A stretch of 64,000 bases of DNA from assembly GCA_029817715.1 (NCBI GenBank), contig JARUPY010000398.1:3564001-3628000 (forward strand). The letters run 5' to 3'. The translations under genes were made by a program, and so were the position numbers. This stretch comes from Melastoma dodecandrum. Taxonomy: Eukaryota; Streptophyta; Magnoliopsida; Myrtales; Melastomataceae. Positions within the stretch are counted from its first letter, which is position 1; each line of letters starts with the position of its first letter. Shown one piece after another: positions 54,744 through 63,637 of the stretch. Under the pieces are notes generated by a model. It did not search any database. It was not told the origin of the DNA and was given only the letters and a program-made list of their open reading frames with translations.

Positions 54744-55984
54744 TCCGACCACTCTCGCCGCCGTGCGCGAGGCGGTGCGCTCGGACGCGGCGTGTGCACG
54801 TGGTGGAGGATCGCCTCCATCCAAGCCTCGCCGTCGAGGGGCGAAATCAACGTCGGCTTCGGTGCTTCGATCTCGCGGAACACGGCGATGTCCGAGGCCA
54901 GCACGGGCGCGCCGCTGGCGAGCGCCTCGTGCACCGGCAGGCCGTAGCCTTCCCCGAAGCTCGGCATCAGCACGGCGCAGGCGTTGTCGACGAGCCGCTT
55001 CAGGCTCGGCGTCGCGAGGCCGTTGACCTCGACGACGTGCTCCCGGAGTGCCGGCGCGCGCGTGATCAGATCCAGGATCGGCTGGTAGTGCCAGCCGCGC
55101 GTGCCGACGAGCACGAGCTTCGGCGCGCCCGCGCCGAGCCGGGCGACGAGGGCGCGCCATACCGCCAGGATCATCAGGTGATTCTTGCGGGGCTCGAGCG
55201 TCGCGCACATCACGAAATAGGGAATGCCTGCCAGGTCGGGCTCGATGACCCGGGCCGTCGAGAACACCGGAGCGATCGGCGTCGGTGCGACGAAGATCGG
55301 CACGTCCCTGCGCCCCAGCGTCTCGAGATGGGCGGCGAGATCGTCCGCGACGGTGCGGGTCGTCACGAGGGCCGCCGCCCCGAAACGCGCGAAATTGCGC
55401 AGCCGGGCGAGATGGCGCTCGTATTCCGCCGCGCGAAAATATTCCGGCATCTGCACGGGCAGCAGATCGTGGATGAAGAAGGCGGCGCGCACGTCCGGCC
55501 GCGCCTCGAGCCAAGTGAAGGAGGAGGCGATCCAGAGCGGGAACTGGCTGGCATTGACGTAGATCGCGTGCGGCGGCAGCGCGCCGCGCGGCTGCGCCGT
55601 GGGCAGTCCGTTGCGGCGCAGCCAGGCGGCGATCGCGGGCGGATCGACGCGCGGCGCACGGGGCGGGGCCAGCCGGCGGCGATCGGGGGCGGGACCCGGC
55701 GCGCCTTTCAGGCGCGAGACGACGTCGCGATAGATCGGGTCTTGCCCATCGGGGTCCCGCGCCTCGCCCCAGTGGCGGGCGATCCCGGCGACGGCTTGCG
55801 CGGCGGCCGGTCCGGGTATCACGCGCGCGCCGAAGCCGGTCGCCGTCGCGCCGAAGGTGCGATCCGCGTGCCCGGAGAGCAGATGACTCGCCAGCGCGTG
55901 GTCCACGCGATCGATGCCGTTCGGCGTCGCATTGAGGATGCGCGTCAGGAGACGGGTGACGTCATAGCAGACAGGGCGCCGCAT
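54704..55984 (-). CDS. GT4-type glycosyltransferase
   Basis: A 426-residue GT-B glycosyltransferase. The N-terminal acceptor domain is followed by a nucleotide-sugar domain with CATLEPRKNHLMIL, LVLVGTRGWHYQ and the ExxxxxxxE motif in PSFGEGYGLPVHEALASGAPVLASD. The LEPRKN segment is typical of GT4 mannosyltransferase-like proteins (GT family 1 in older annotation). It may glycosylate the lipid made by the neighbouring PKS-AOS genes or belong to exopolysaccharide synthesis. Its 3' end overlaps the phosphatidyltransferase gene by 40 nt on the other strand. Confidence 0.85.
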   Translation of the reverse strand: MRRPVCYDVTRLLTRILNATPNGIDRVDHALASHLLSGHADRTFGATATGFGARVIPGPAAAQAVAGIARHWGEARDPDGQDPIYRDVVSRLKGAPGPAPDRRRLAPPRAPRVDPPAIAAWLRRNGLPTAQPRGALPPHAIYVNASQFPLWIASSFTWLEARPDVRAAFFIHDLLPVQMPEYFRAAEYERHLARLRNFARFGAAALVTTRTVADDLAAHLETLGRRDVPIFVAPTPIAPVFSTARVIEPDLAGIPYFVMCATLEPRKNHLMILAVWRALVARLGAGAPKLVLVGTRGWHYQPILDLITRAPALREHVVEVNGLATPSLKRLVDNACAVLMPSFGEGYGLPVHEALASGAPVLASDIAVFREIEAPKPTLISPLDGEAWMEAILHHVHTPRPSAPPRARRREWSDYFAALETFLDRL

Positions 55985-56024
55985 GGCGCCCTGTTATCAG
56001 ACCGATCCCGAGGCCGACAGGCCG

Positions 56025-56489
56025 TCAGGGCTTCAACGGCGCGAAGTCGTTGATGTCCTCGCTCTGGCGATAGGCCGGCGGGACATCGGGCGGCGTCGGG
56101 TAAAAATAGTAGTTCTGGTAGCTGATCGAATTGTCGACCACCACGGCACCGTTCGGCTGCGTCGAGAATTCGACGACCGGCACAGTGCGGCCCGGCACGT
56201 AGGGCTGGCCCTTGATCACGTCGTTGCCGTAGGAGTCCGGCGCGAAGATCTGGTCCTGCGACTTGGCGAACTGGGTCGAAGCGGACATGTACGCCTGCTG
56301 CGAGCCGGCGGAGACCGCGGTGCCCGGATCGAGCCAGCTGCGGCGGTTGACCGTCAGCGGAATACCCGATGTCGAATATTCCTCCTGTACGACCGTGACC
56401 GCATGGCGGCGGCTGCGGGCGGAGGCATCGGAGGCCACGGCCGTCACGGCCACGGCGACAGCCATGGCGGTCAAAAGCGTCGTGCGCAT
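56025..56489 (-). CDS. Exported protein of unknown function
   Basis: A 154-residue protein with a signal peptide (MRTTLLTAMAVAVAVTAVASDASA). A mature part rich in Tyr, Pro and Ser follows, with SWLDPGTAVSAGSQQAYM, DNSISYQNYYFYPTPPDVPPAYRQ and other low-complexity segments. I recognise no family. It lies 40 bp upstream of the glycosyltransferase on the same strand, so it may share a transcript. A cell-envelope location is likely. Confidence 0.7.
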   Translation of the reverse strand: MRTTLLTAMAVAVAVTAVASDASARSRRHAVTVVQEEYSTSGIPLTVNRRSWLDPGTAVSAGSQQAYMSASTQFAKSQDQIFAPDSYGNDVIKGQPYVPGRTVPVVEFSTQPNGAVVVDNSISYQNYYFYPTPPDVPPAYRQSEDINDFAPLKP

Positions 56490-56569
56490 TGTGAGATCCC
56501 CTCTCGTTGCCCGGTCAACGTGCGAGACTGAGCTTTAGTTCATGTCACGAGATTCGTCGCACGGAAACC

Positions 56570-57367
56570 TTAATGCCGCCGCAAACTCTTCCGTGATGTG
56601 GCCGGCGCGTCGTCGAGCCACGCCGCATGCACCTGATCGGGGGCGAGCCGGGCCCCGCTGCAGGTGGAATTCCGGGCCAGCTCCGTGCGCGCGAAGAAGA
56701 GGATCAACGCCTCGTCCTCGCCCGCGGAGGCGAGATCGAGCCGGTCGATGAGGCAGCCGAGAGCCGGGCGCGTGAGGGGATGCGCCGCCGTTCCGCAGGC
56801 CAGCCCGGTCATCGTCAGCGCGGGCTCCGCCATGGCCAGACGGAAGCCGCTGCAGGCGCGCGGCGTCGCGGCGTCGAGCGTCACGTCCACGATGTCGAAA
56901 CTGCCGAAGCGCGTCGGCATCGCCGCCGGGAGGCCGGTGCGCAGGATCGCGAGGCCGGCGTCCGCGGCCTCGCGGGCCAGAGCTGAAAACAGCGGGAGCG
57001 GCGCGGGCGCAGCGGCGCGTCGGTAGAGGCGCAGGCGCAGGGCGGGGTCGGTCCCGCTCAGCGTGCCGAAGCCGAGGACGTCCTGGCGCTCGGTGCCGTC
57101 CTCGAGCCGTCGGGCCGTGTAGGCGAACGGCAGCGCTCTGAGCGCACGCGCCTCGAGGCTGTAGATCTGGATCGGGCGCGCGATGTCGATCCAGGCGGGA
57201 CTGCGAGGTGGCGCGGGCGCCGGCGGCGCGACGGGCGGCGGCGTCGGACGATCGAGGGCGAGCGTCACGCAGGCGACCGTCAGCAGCAGGGCCAAGATGC
57301 CGCCGGCGATGCCGTGCCCGCGCGACGATCGCCTCAGGTTCCAGCCGTCGAAAACCGCCTCGCTCAT
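56570..57367 (-). CDS. Membrane-anchored protein of unknown function
   Basis: A 265-residue protein from ATG 57367 (another Met 14 codons earlier is possible). Residues about 18-36 form one membrane helix (GIAGGILALLLTVACVTLAL). A Pro/Ala-rich linker (PTPPPVAPPAPAPPRSPAW) and a periplasmic domain with two widely spaced Cys pairs follow. I do not recognise the domain. The gene is 179 bp from asd and divergent to it. Confidence 0.68.
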   Translation of the reverse strand: MSEAVFDGWNLRRSSRGHGIAGGILALLLTVACVTLALDRPTPPPVAPPAPAPPRSPAWIDIARPIQIYSLEARALRALPFAYTARRLEDGTERQDVLGFGTLSGTDPALRLRLYRRAAAPAPLPLFSALAREAADAGLAILRTGLPAAMPTRFGSFDIVDVTLDAATPRACSGFRLAMAEPALTMTGLACGTAAHPLTRPALGCLIDRLDLASAGEDEALILFFARTELARNSTCSGARLAPDQVHAAWLDDAPATSRKSLRRH

Positions 57368-57546
57368 CGCCCTCGCCCGCTGGCCCGGCTCGAACCGGGC
57401 GCGGTGCATGTTGGGGCGGGGGGCTTGAGTCGGAGGTTACCGGCACGCTAGGACATGCGGACAGCGTCAACAGCGCCTTTATGATGCCGGCCGCCCGCGG
57501 CGACGATGCCGCGATGAACCGCCCGGCCTTCGGAGACTAGAGAAAG

Positions 57547-58493
57547 ATGGGTTTCAAGGTTGCCGTCGTCGGCGCCACGGGCAACGTGGGCCGCGAGATG
57601 CTCGACATTCTCGCCGAGCGCCGCTTCCCGGCCGACGAGGTCGTGGCCCTCGCCTCCTCGCGCTCCAACGGCGTCGAGGTCTCGTTCGGCGACAAGACGC
57701 TGAAGTGCAAGACGCTCGAGACCTACGACTTCACCGGCACCGACATCTGCCTCATGTCGGCGGGCGGCAAGGTCTCGAAGGAATGGTCGCCGAAGATCGG
57801 CGCACAGGGTTGCCTTGTCATCGACAACTCCTCCGCCTGGCGCATGGACCCGGACGTGCCGCTGATCGTGCCCGAGGTCAATGCCGAGGCGATCGACGGC
57901 TATCAGAAGAACATCATCGCCAATCCCAATTGCTCGACCGCGCAGCTCGTCGTCGCGCTGAAGCCGCTGCACGACAAGGCGACGATCACGCGCGTCGTCG
58001 TCTCGACCTACCAGTCGGTCTCCGGCGCCGGAAAGGACGCGATGGACGAGCTCTTCGCGCAGACCCGCGCGGTCTTCGTCTCGGACCCGGTCAAGACCGA
58101 GAAGTTTCCCAAGCGCATCGCCTTCAACGTCATTCCCGAGATCGACGTCTTCATGGAAGACGGCTTCACGAAGGAAGAGTGGAAGATGACGGTCGAGACG
58201 AAGAAGATCCTCGACCCGAAGATCAAGCTCACCGCGACCTGCGTGCGCGTGCCCGTGTTCATCGGCCATTCCGAGTCGGTCAACATCGAGTTCGCCAACC
58301 CGATCTCGGCCGAGGAGGCGCGCGACATCCTGCGCGAGGCGCCGGGCTGCCTCGTGATCGACAAGCGCGAGCGCGGCGGCTACGTCACGCCGCACGAGGC
58401 GGCAGGCGAGGACGCGACCTACATCTCGCGCATCCGCACCGATCCGACGGTCGACAACGGCCTCGTGCTCTGGTGCGTGTCGGACAATCTGCG

Positions 58494-58526
<33 letters not shown>

Positions 58527-58578
58527 CGAGACGCTGGTGAACCGAAAGCTGATCCAGCCCAAGCAGAAGGCGGCCTGA
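57547..58578 (+). CDS. asd: Aspartate-semialdehyde dehydrogenase
   Basis: A 343-residue NADPH enzyme that reduces aspartyl-4-phosphate to the semialdehyde for lysine, diaminopimelate, threonine and methionine synthesis. The cofactor loop VVGATGNVGREML is at the start. The catalytic Cys lies in IANPNCSTAQLV. The substrate segment KIKLTATCVRVPVFIGHSE and the catalytic His are present. AGAAAG precedes the ATG. It is intact and typical in length. Confidence 0.97.
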
Positions 58579-58674
58579 CGCCGACGAAGGTCGTGTGCGC
58601 CGCACCGCGCCGCATCTTGCCGCGGCGCACGCCCCGCTCGAAGCTAAGGGCGCGCGTGCACCGAGGAGAGGGTG

Positions 58675-59598
58675 ATGGTGGTGGTGAATGGCTCGACGCT
58701 GTCCGGCGTGCTGCTCACGCTGGCGGTCATCGCCGCGCTGATCGCGATCGCCTCCGGTCTCTTCACCGTCGAGCAGCAGGATCGGGCGATCATCGAGCGC
58801 TTCGGCAAGTTCGCGAGAGTTGCGGGGCCCGGGCTCAACCTCAAGATCCCGATCGTCGAGCGGCGGGCGGCCACGGTGAACCTGATGGTCAACCAAGTGA
58901 CGCTGCAGGCCGACACGAAGACGAAGGACAACGTCTTCGTGCAGGTCCATTTCGCGGTCAATTACCGCATCGACGTCGGCAAGGAGACGCTGGCCTATTA
59001 CGGGCTCGCCGATGTCCAGGCGCAGATCAGCGCCTACGCGCTCGATTCCGTGCGCTCGCACGTCCCCAACATGGACCTCGACCATGTCTTCGAGCGCAAG
59101 GACGACATCGCCAATGCGATTCAGCAGCATGTCGGCCCGGCCATGGGCACCTACGGCATCGCGATCGTCTCTTGCCTCGTCATCGACATCACGCCGGCGC
59201 CGCAAGTCGTCGCCGCGATGAACGACATCCAGGCGCAGGCGCGTCTCCAGGTCGCGGCCGCCTCCAAGGGCGAGGCCGAGAAGATTCTCGTCATCAAACG
59301 GGCCGAGGCGGAGGCCGCCTCGAAACGCCTGCAGGGCGAGGGCATCGCCAACCAGCGCAAGGCGATCATGGAGGGCTATCAGTCCTCGGTCGAGGAATTT
59401 CAGAAGCACGTCTCGGGCGTGCCGGCCTCCGAGGTCATGCAGATGCTGCTGCTGACGCAGTACTTCGACACGCTGAAGGAGTTCGGCACCGCTTCGGCCG
59501 CCAAGGTGCTGCTCGTGCCGCACTCGCCCGCCGCGATGAAGGATTTCGGCGAGCAGATCCGCCAGGCCGTCACCGTCGGGCAGGAGATGACGAACTGA
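58675..59598 (+). CDS. SPFH-domain (stomatin/prohibitin/HflC-like) membrane protein
   Basis: A 307-residue protein from ATG 58675, preceded by GAGGAGAG; a GTG 3 nt upstream is possible. One N-terminal helix (LLTLAVIAALIAIASGLF) anchors an SPFH domain (QQDRAIIERFGKFARVAGPGLNLKIPIVERR). A helical coiled-coil stretch (AQARLQVAAASKGEAEKILVIKRAEAEAASKRL) follows, then a tail. Such proteins form membrane microdomain scaffolds and often partner NfeD-type proteases. None is adjacent here. Confidence 0.88.
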   Translation: MVVVNGSTLSGVLLTLAVIAALIAIASGLFTVEQQDRAIIERFGKFARVAGPGLNLKIPIVERRAATVNLMVNQVTLQADTKTKDNVFVQVHFAVNYRIDVGKETLAYYGLADVQAQISAYALDSVRSHVPNMDLDHVFERKDDIANAIQQHVGPAMGTYGIAIVSCLVIDITPAPQVVAAMNDIQAQARLQVAAASKGEAEKILVIKRAEAEAASKRLQGEGIANQRKAIMEGYQSSVEEFQKHVSGVPASEVMQMLLLTQYFDTLKEFGTASAAKVLLVPHSPAAMKDFGEQIRQAVTVGQEMTN

Positions 59599-59605
59599 AG
59601 AAGCC

Positions 59606-60268
59606 TCATCTCGAGGCATCCCGCGGATCGCGCTCCGCGGGTCCCAGCCGCGTCGCGGCCAGCGTGAGCGCCGCGGCGGCCGCCACCGCGCCCCACAGAG
59701 CCGTCATGCCCACCCGGCCATACACCTGCGCGCCGAGGATCGCGCCGGCGACGAGACCCAGCCACAGCAGCAGGTAGGGCAGCCAACCAAACGGCTCGCC
59801 GCCGAAGAGCGCCGCGGTCGCGCGCTGCCCGAGCTTCACCAGCGCCCCCGTCATATAGGTGACGCCGATGCTGACCTCGCCGCCGCGGAGAAAGACGGCG
59901 TTCTCCGCGCCCATCGCGACCGCCATCAGCGCGAGCGTGCCGCGACCGGCCGTCAGGGCTTCGAGGCCGGCCGCCGTGGCGAGCAGTAGGGTCACCGCGG
60001 CGAGGACCGCCGGCTTGCGGGCGCGGCCCGCCAGGGTGGCGATCGCCGCGCCGACCATCACGCCGAGCACGAAACACGCGATGAGCCCGGCTGCGGTCGC
60101 CGCCGTCACGGTGCCGGTCGCCACGCCCACCGCGAGGCGCGTGGAATTGCCGCTCATGAACGAGATGAAGAGGCCGTTGAGTTCGAGAAAACCGATCGCG
60201 TCGACGTAGCCGGCGAGCGATGCGAGACAGATCGCCAGGCCCCAGTAACGGCGACGATAGGCGTTCAT
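59606..60268 (-). CDS. DUF1275 (YoaK-like) membrane protein
   Basis: A 220-residue protein with about six helices. The motif GYVDAIGFLELNGLFISFMSGNSTRLAVG is the family hallmark. The start at 60268 follows the family. It lies 13 nt after the DUF2093 gene and probably shares the xseA transcript. Function is not established; transport has been proposed for relatives. Confidence 0.85.
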   Translation of the reverse strand: MNAYRRRYWGLAICLASLAGYVDAIGFLELNGLFISFMSGNSTRLAVGVATGTVTAATAAGLIACFVLGVMVGAAIATLAGRARKPAVLAAVTLLLATAAGLEALTAGRGTLALMAVAMGAENAVFLRGGEVSIGVTYMTGALVKLGQRATAALFGGEPFGWLPYLLLWLGLVAGAILGAQVYGRVGMTALWGAVAAAAALTLAATRLGPAERDPRDASR

Positions 60269-60281
60269 CGCCGCTCGACGC

Positions 60282-60503
60282 TCAGCCTCGCGGCATGATG
60301 CCGAGGCGCTGCAGCTTGGCCTCGGGGCCGGCATAGGCCTCCTGCAGGTCGACGTTCCAGTAGCGCAGTTCCTCGACCGGGACCGCTTCGCCGGTGACGG
60401 CGCAGCGTACGAACGCACCGGGGCGCATGACGCGAAAGTCCCCGTCGAGATATTCGAGCACGGCCTCGGAGCCGGAGGCGGGTGGGCGTTCGTAGCGGTT
60501 CAT
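60282..60503 (-). CDS. DUF2093 protein
   Basis: A 73-residue protein with the DUF2093 pattern: EYLDGDFRVMRPGAFVRCAVTGEAVPVEELRYWNVDLQEAY. It occurs mainly in alphaproteobacteria, usually next to xseA as here (24 nt downstream of it). It likely forms one transcription unit with xseA and the DUF1275 gene. No biochemical role is known. Confidence 0.9.
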   Translation of the reverse strand: MNRYERPPASGSEAVLEYLDGDFRVMRPGAFVRCAVTGEAVPVEELRYWNVDLQEAYAGPEAKLQRLGIMPRG

Positions 60504-60527
60504 GACCCTCGCGGGCTGCCCCGGCCT

Positions 60528-62093
60528 TCAAAAGAGCGAGCCTTGCTCCGCCTTGACCGCGCCGCGCGGCCGGCGCGGGGCCGGCGCCTGCACGGATATA
60601 TGCCCATCGGCGAATTCGATGTCGAGCGAGGTTTCGCCCGCCGCCTCGCGTGCCGAATGCAGCGGCAGGCCTTTGCCGCTGCGCACCAGCGCATAACCGC
60701 GTGCCAAAACCTGGCGGTAGCCGAGCGTATCGAGGAGCTTGCCCGTTTGCGCCACGCGCTCGCGGCGGGCGCCGAGCGTCGCGGCCATGGCGCTCGCGAG
60801 CGAGACGCCGAGGCGCGTCTCCTGCTCGCGGCGCCGGGCGACGTCCCGCACGAGGACGCCATTGAGGCTCGCCAGCCGCGCACCGCATTGCTGCAGCGCC
60901 TGCACGCGGCGCTCGCGCGCCCGGTCGACGAGGAACGCGAGGCGCTGCTCGAGCGCGTCGAGGGCGCTGCGCTGTCCGGCGAGCCGCGTCAGCGGCGCCT
61001 GGCGCGAGAGGCGGTGCGCGAGGCGCGAAAGGTCGAGGTGGCGCCGGTCTGCCGCAGCGGCGATGCCGGCGCTTAGACGCTCGGCCGCGCGATCGAGCTT
61101 CTGGCGCGGCACGGCGACGATGCTCTCGGCGCTCGGCAGCGCGCGGGCGAGCGCACGTGCCTCCTGCCGGCGCCGGTCGAGGACGCGCCGCGCGCCGCCC
61201 TCGTGCCGCCGCGCGAGGTCGCCGCAGATGGACAGGAGGTCCGAGCGCACCGGCACCGCCTTCTCCGCGGCACCCGAGGGCGTCGGCGCGCGCAGATCCG
61301 CCGCGTGGTCGATCAGCGTGACGTCCGTCTCGTGTCCGATGGCCGAGATGAGCGGGACGCCGGCGGCCGCGGCGGCGCGGACCACGGCCTCGTCGTTGAA
61401 GCCCCAGAGGTCTTCCAGCGAGCCGCCGCCGCGCGCCACGATCAGCACGTCGGGCCGCGGCAGCGCGCCGCCGGGCGCCAGCGCGTCGAAGCCGGCGATC
61501 GCCTCCGCGACCTCGTCCGCCGCCGTTTCGCCTTGGACGCGCACCGGCCAGACGAGAACGGGGCGGGGAAACCGGTCCTCCAGCCGATGCAGGATGTCGC
61601 GGATAACGGCGCCGGTCGGCGACGTCACGACGCCGACGACGCGTGGCAGGAAGGGCAGGGGGCGCTTGCGCGCGGCGTCGAAGAGACCCTCGGCGGCGAG
61701 CGCCTTGCGGCGCGCGTCGAGCAGAGCCATGAGCGCGCCGACGCCGGCGGGTTCGAGCGACTCGATGACGATCTGATAGGCCGACTTGCCGGGGAAGGTC
61801 GTGACGCGCCCCGTTGCGACGACCTCCAGGCCCTCCTGCGGCTTGGTCTTCAGGCGCTGGAAGGCGGTGCGCCAGACGACGGCGTCGATGCGCGCCGTAT
61901 CGTCCTTGAGGCAGAAATAGGCGTGGCCGGAGGAGTGCGGGCCGCGATAATTCGAGATCTCGCCACGCACGCGCACGAAGCCGAAGCGGTCCTCGATGGT
62001 GCGCTTCAGCGCGCCCGAGAGTTCCCCGACGGTGAGCTCGGGGACGTTGCTGGCGGGGCGCTCTGCGGATGCGCGGGCGGCGATGTCGGACAT
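60528..62093 (-). CDS. xseA: Exodeoxyribonuclease VII large subunit
   Basis: A 521-residue protein. The N-terminal OB fold (ELTVGELSGALKRTIEDRFGFVRVRGEISNYRGPHSSGHAYFCLKDD) binds single-stranded DNA. The catalytic domain has VVGVVTSPTGAVIRDILHRL, DVLIVARGGGSLEDLWGFNDE and ISAIGHETDVTLIDHAADLRAPTPS, the last with the catalytic His and Asp. A long coiled-coil follows. With XseB, not seen here, it degrades single-stranded DNA in repair. The MSDIAARASAE start sets 62093. Confidence 0.95.
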   Translation of the reverse strand: MSDIAARASAERPASNVPELTVGELSGALKRTIEDRFGFVRVRGEISNYRGPHSSGHAYFCLKDDTARIDAVVWRTAFQRLKTKPQEGLEVVATGRVTTFPGKSAYQIVIESLEPAGVGALMALLDARRKALAAEGLFDAARKRPLPFLPRVVGVVTSPTGAVIRDILHRLEDRFPRPVLVWPVRVQGETAADEVAEAIAGFDALAPGGALPRPDVLIVARGGGSLEDLWGFNDEAVVRAAAAAGVPLISAIGHETDVTLIDHAADLRAPTPSGAAEKAVPVRSDLLSICGDLARRHEGGARRVLDRRRQEARALARALPSAESIVAVPRQKLDRAAERLSAGIAAAADRRHLDLSRLAHRLSRQAPLTRLAGQRSALDALEQRLAFLVDRARERRVQALQQCGARLASLNGVLVRDVARRREQETRLGVSLASAMAATLGARRERVAQTGKLLDTLGYRQVLARGYALVRSGKGLPLHSAREAAGETSLDIEFADGHISVQAPAPRRPRGAVKAEQGSLF

Positions 62094-62260
62094 CGCGCGA
62101 GTCTGGACCGCTGGCCGGCGGGGGGCAAGCCGGGCCTCGAGGGACCCGCGTCGCGACCTCGACGACGCGACGAGCTGGTCGGCTGTTCCCGGAACATCTT
62201 GCGCCGTTGCAGGCCGTCCTTCGACGCTGCGCCGCGCACGCGGCGCGATGACACTCCCGC

Positions 62261-63637
62261 TCACAAATAGCTCGACGCCAGCGCCGGCTCCTCCGCAAGG
62301 GCGTGGGCCATGAACTCCAGGCCCGAGCGGATTCGCTCGCGCCGCGCCGGCCCACCGAGGCAGATGCGGACGCATTCGCCGGGCTCGCCGGAGACGACGA
62401 AGGCGTCGCTCGGCACGATGCCGATGCCGGTCGCGCGCATGTGGCCGACGAAGGCGGAGCGCGTCCACGGCGCCGGCAGCGGAAGCCAGAGGTTGAAGCT
62501 GAGCGGCTGCGCGCGATAGCTCCCCTTCGGCAGGATCGCGGCGACGATCTGCTGGCGCGCCATCGTCTCCGCGCGAATGAAGCGTAGGATCGAATCCGCC
62601 GTGCCGTCCTCGATCCAGCGCGTCGCCAGCGCAACGGTGAGCGGCGAGGCCATGACGTTGGCGGCGCGCAGCGCGGCGTCGAAGGGCCAGCCCGAGCGCG
62701 CATCGGGCGCCACCACGAATGCGGCGCGAAGCCCCGCGCCGATGCATTTCGCGAGGCCCGCGATGTGCCACGTCAGGTCCGGCGCGATCGCGGCGAGAGG
62801 GTGCACGCCGTGGCTCGGGATGAAGCCATAGGCGTCGTCCTCGATGATGGGGACGCCGAAGCGGCGCGCGACGACGACGAGCGCCGCGCGGCGGGCCTCC
62901 GGCACGGTGATGGTCGTCGGGTTCTGCAGCGTCGGATTGAGGTAGAGCGCCTTCGGCGTCGTGCGTTCGCAGGCCTTCGCAAGGGCATCCGGCACAATGC
63001 CTTCGTCGTCCATCTCGAGTCCGACGAGCGCGAGGTCGAGCTGCGCGGCGATGGCGCGGATGCCCGGATAGGTGATGCGCTCGCACAGGATCGTATCGCC
63101 GGCCTTCGCGAGGATCGACAGGATGCCGAAGATCGCGGGATGCGCGCCGGGCGTCACGAAGATGCGGTCTTGGGACGGGACGAGCGCGCGCCGGCCGAGC
63201 CAGGCGGACGCCGCGTCCTTGTCCGCCCGCGTGCCGCCGAAGCCCTGGTAGCGCAGCAGCGGGATGATATCGCGCGATACCTCTGCGAACCCCTCGCGCA
63301 TGCGGGCGAGCAGGTCCGGGTCGCTCGGCTCGGGCGGCAGATTCATCGACAGGTCGACGATATCCGCGCGGGCCGTCCCGCGGCGCACTTTGCGATCCCC
63401 GCGCACAAACGTGCCTTGGCCGACGCGCGACTCGATGAGGCCGCGCCGCTGCGCCTCGACGTAACCCCGCGCGACTGTCGTGAAATCGATTGAAAGCAGC
63501 GTCGCGAGCTTGCGCTGCGGCGGAAGACGGTCGCCGCCGACAAGGCGGCCAGACTGGATATCCTGGGCGATCGCATCGGCCAAAGCGAGGTAGCGGGGCT
63601 TCTCGCTACGGGAGAGATCGGGCAACCAATCGGACAT
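62261..63637 (-). CDS. MocR-type GntR/aminotransferase regulator
   Basis: A 458-residue protein. The winged HTH at residues 15-80 (GGDRLPPQRKLATLLSIDFTTVARGYVEAQRRGLIESRVGQGTFV) is GntR-like. It is fused to a PLP fold-type I aminotransferase domain with NPTLQNPTTITV and GLAKCIGAGLRAAFVV holding the probable PLP Lys. MocR regulators such as PdxR or GabR usually control a divergent gene for vitamin B6, GABA, taurine or amino-acid export. That target would lie beyond the right edge. Confidence 0.92.
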   Translation of the reverse strand: MSDWLPDLSRSEKPRYLALADAIAQDIQSGRLVGGDRLPPQRKLATLLSIDFTTVARGYVEAQRRGLIESRVGQGTFVRGDRKVRRGTARADIVDLSMNLPPEPSDPDLLARMREGFAEVSRDIIPLLRYQGFGGTRADKDAASAWLGRRALVPSQDRIFVTPGAHPAIFGILSILAKAGDTILCERITYPGIRAIAAQLDLALVGLEMDDEGIVPDALAKACERTTPKALYLNPTLQNPTTITVPEARRAALVVVARRFGVPIIEDDAYGFIPSHGVHPLAAIAPDLTWHIAGLAKCIGAGLRAAFVVAPDARSGWPFDAALRAANVMASPLTVALATRWIEDGTADSILRFIRAETMARQQIVAAILPKGSYRAQPLSFNLWLPLPAPWTRSAFVGHMRATGIGIVPSDAFVVSGEPGECVRICLGGPARRERIRSGLEFMAHALAEEPALASSYL

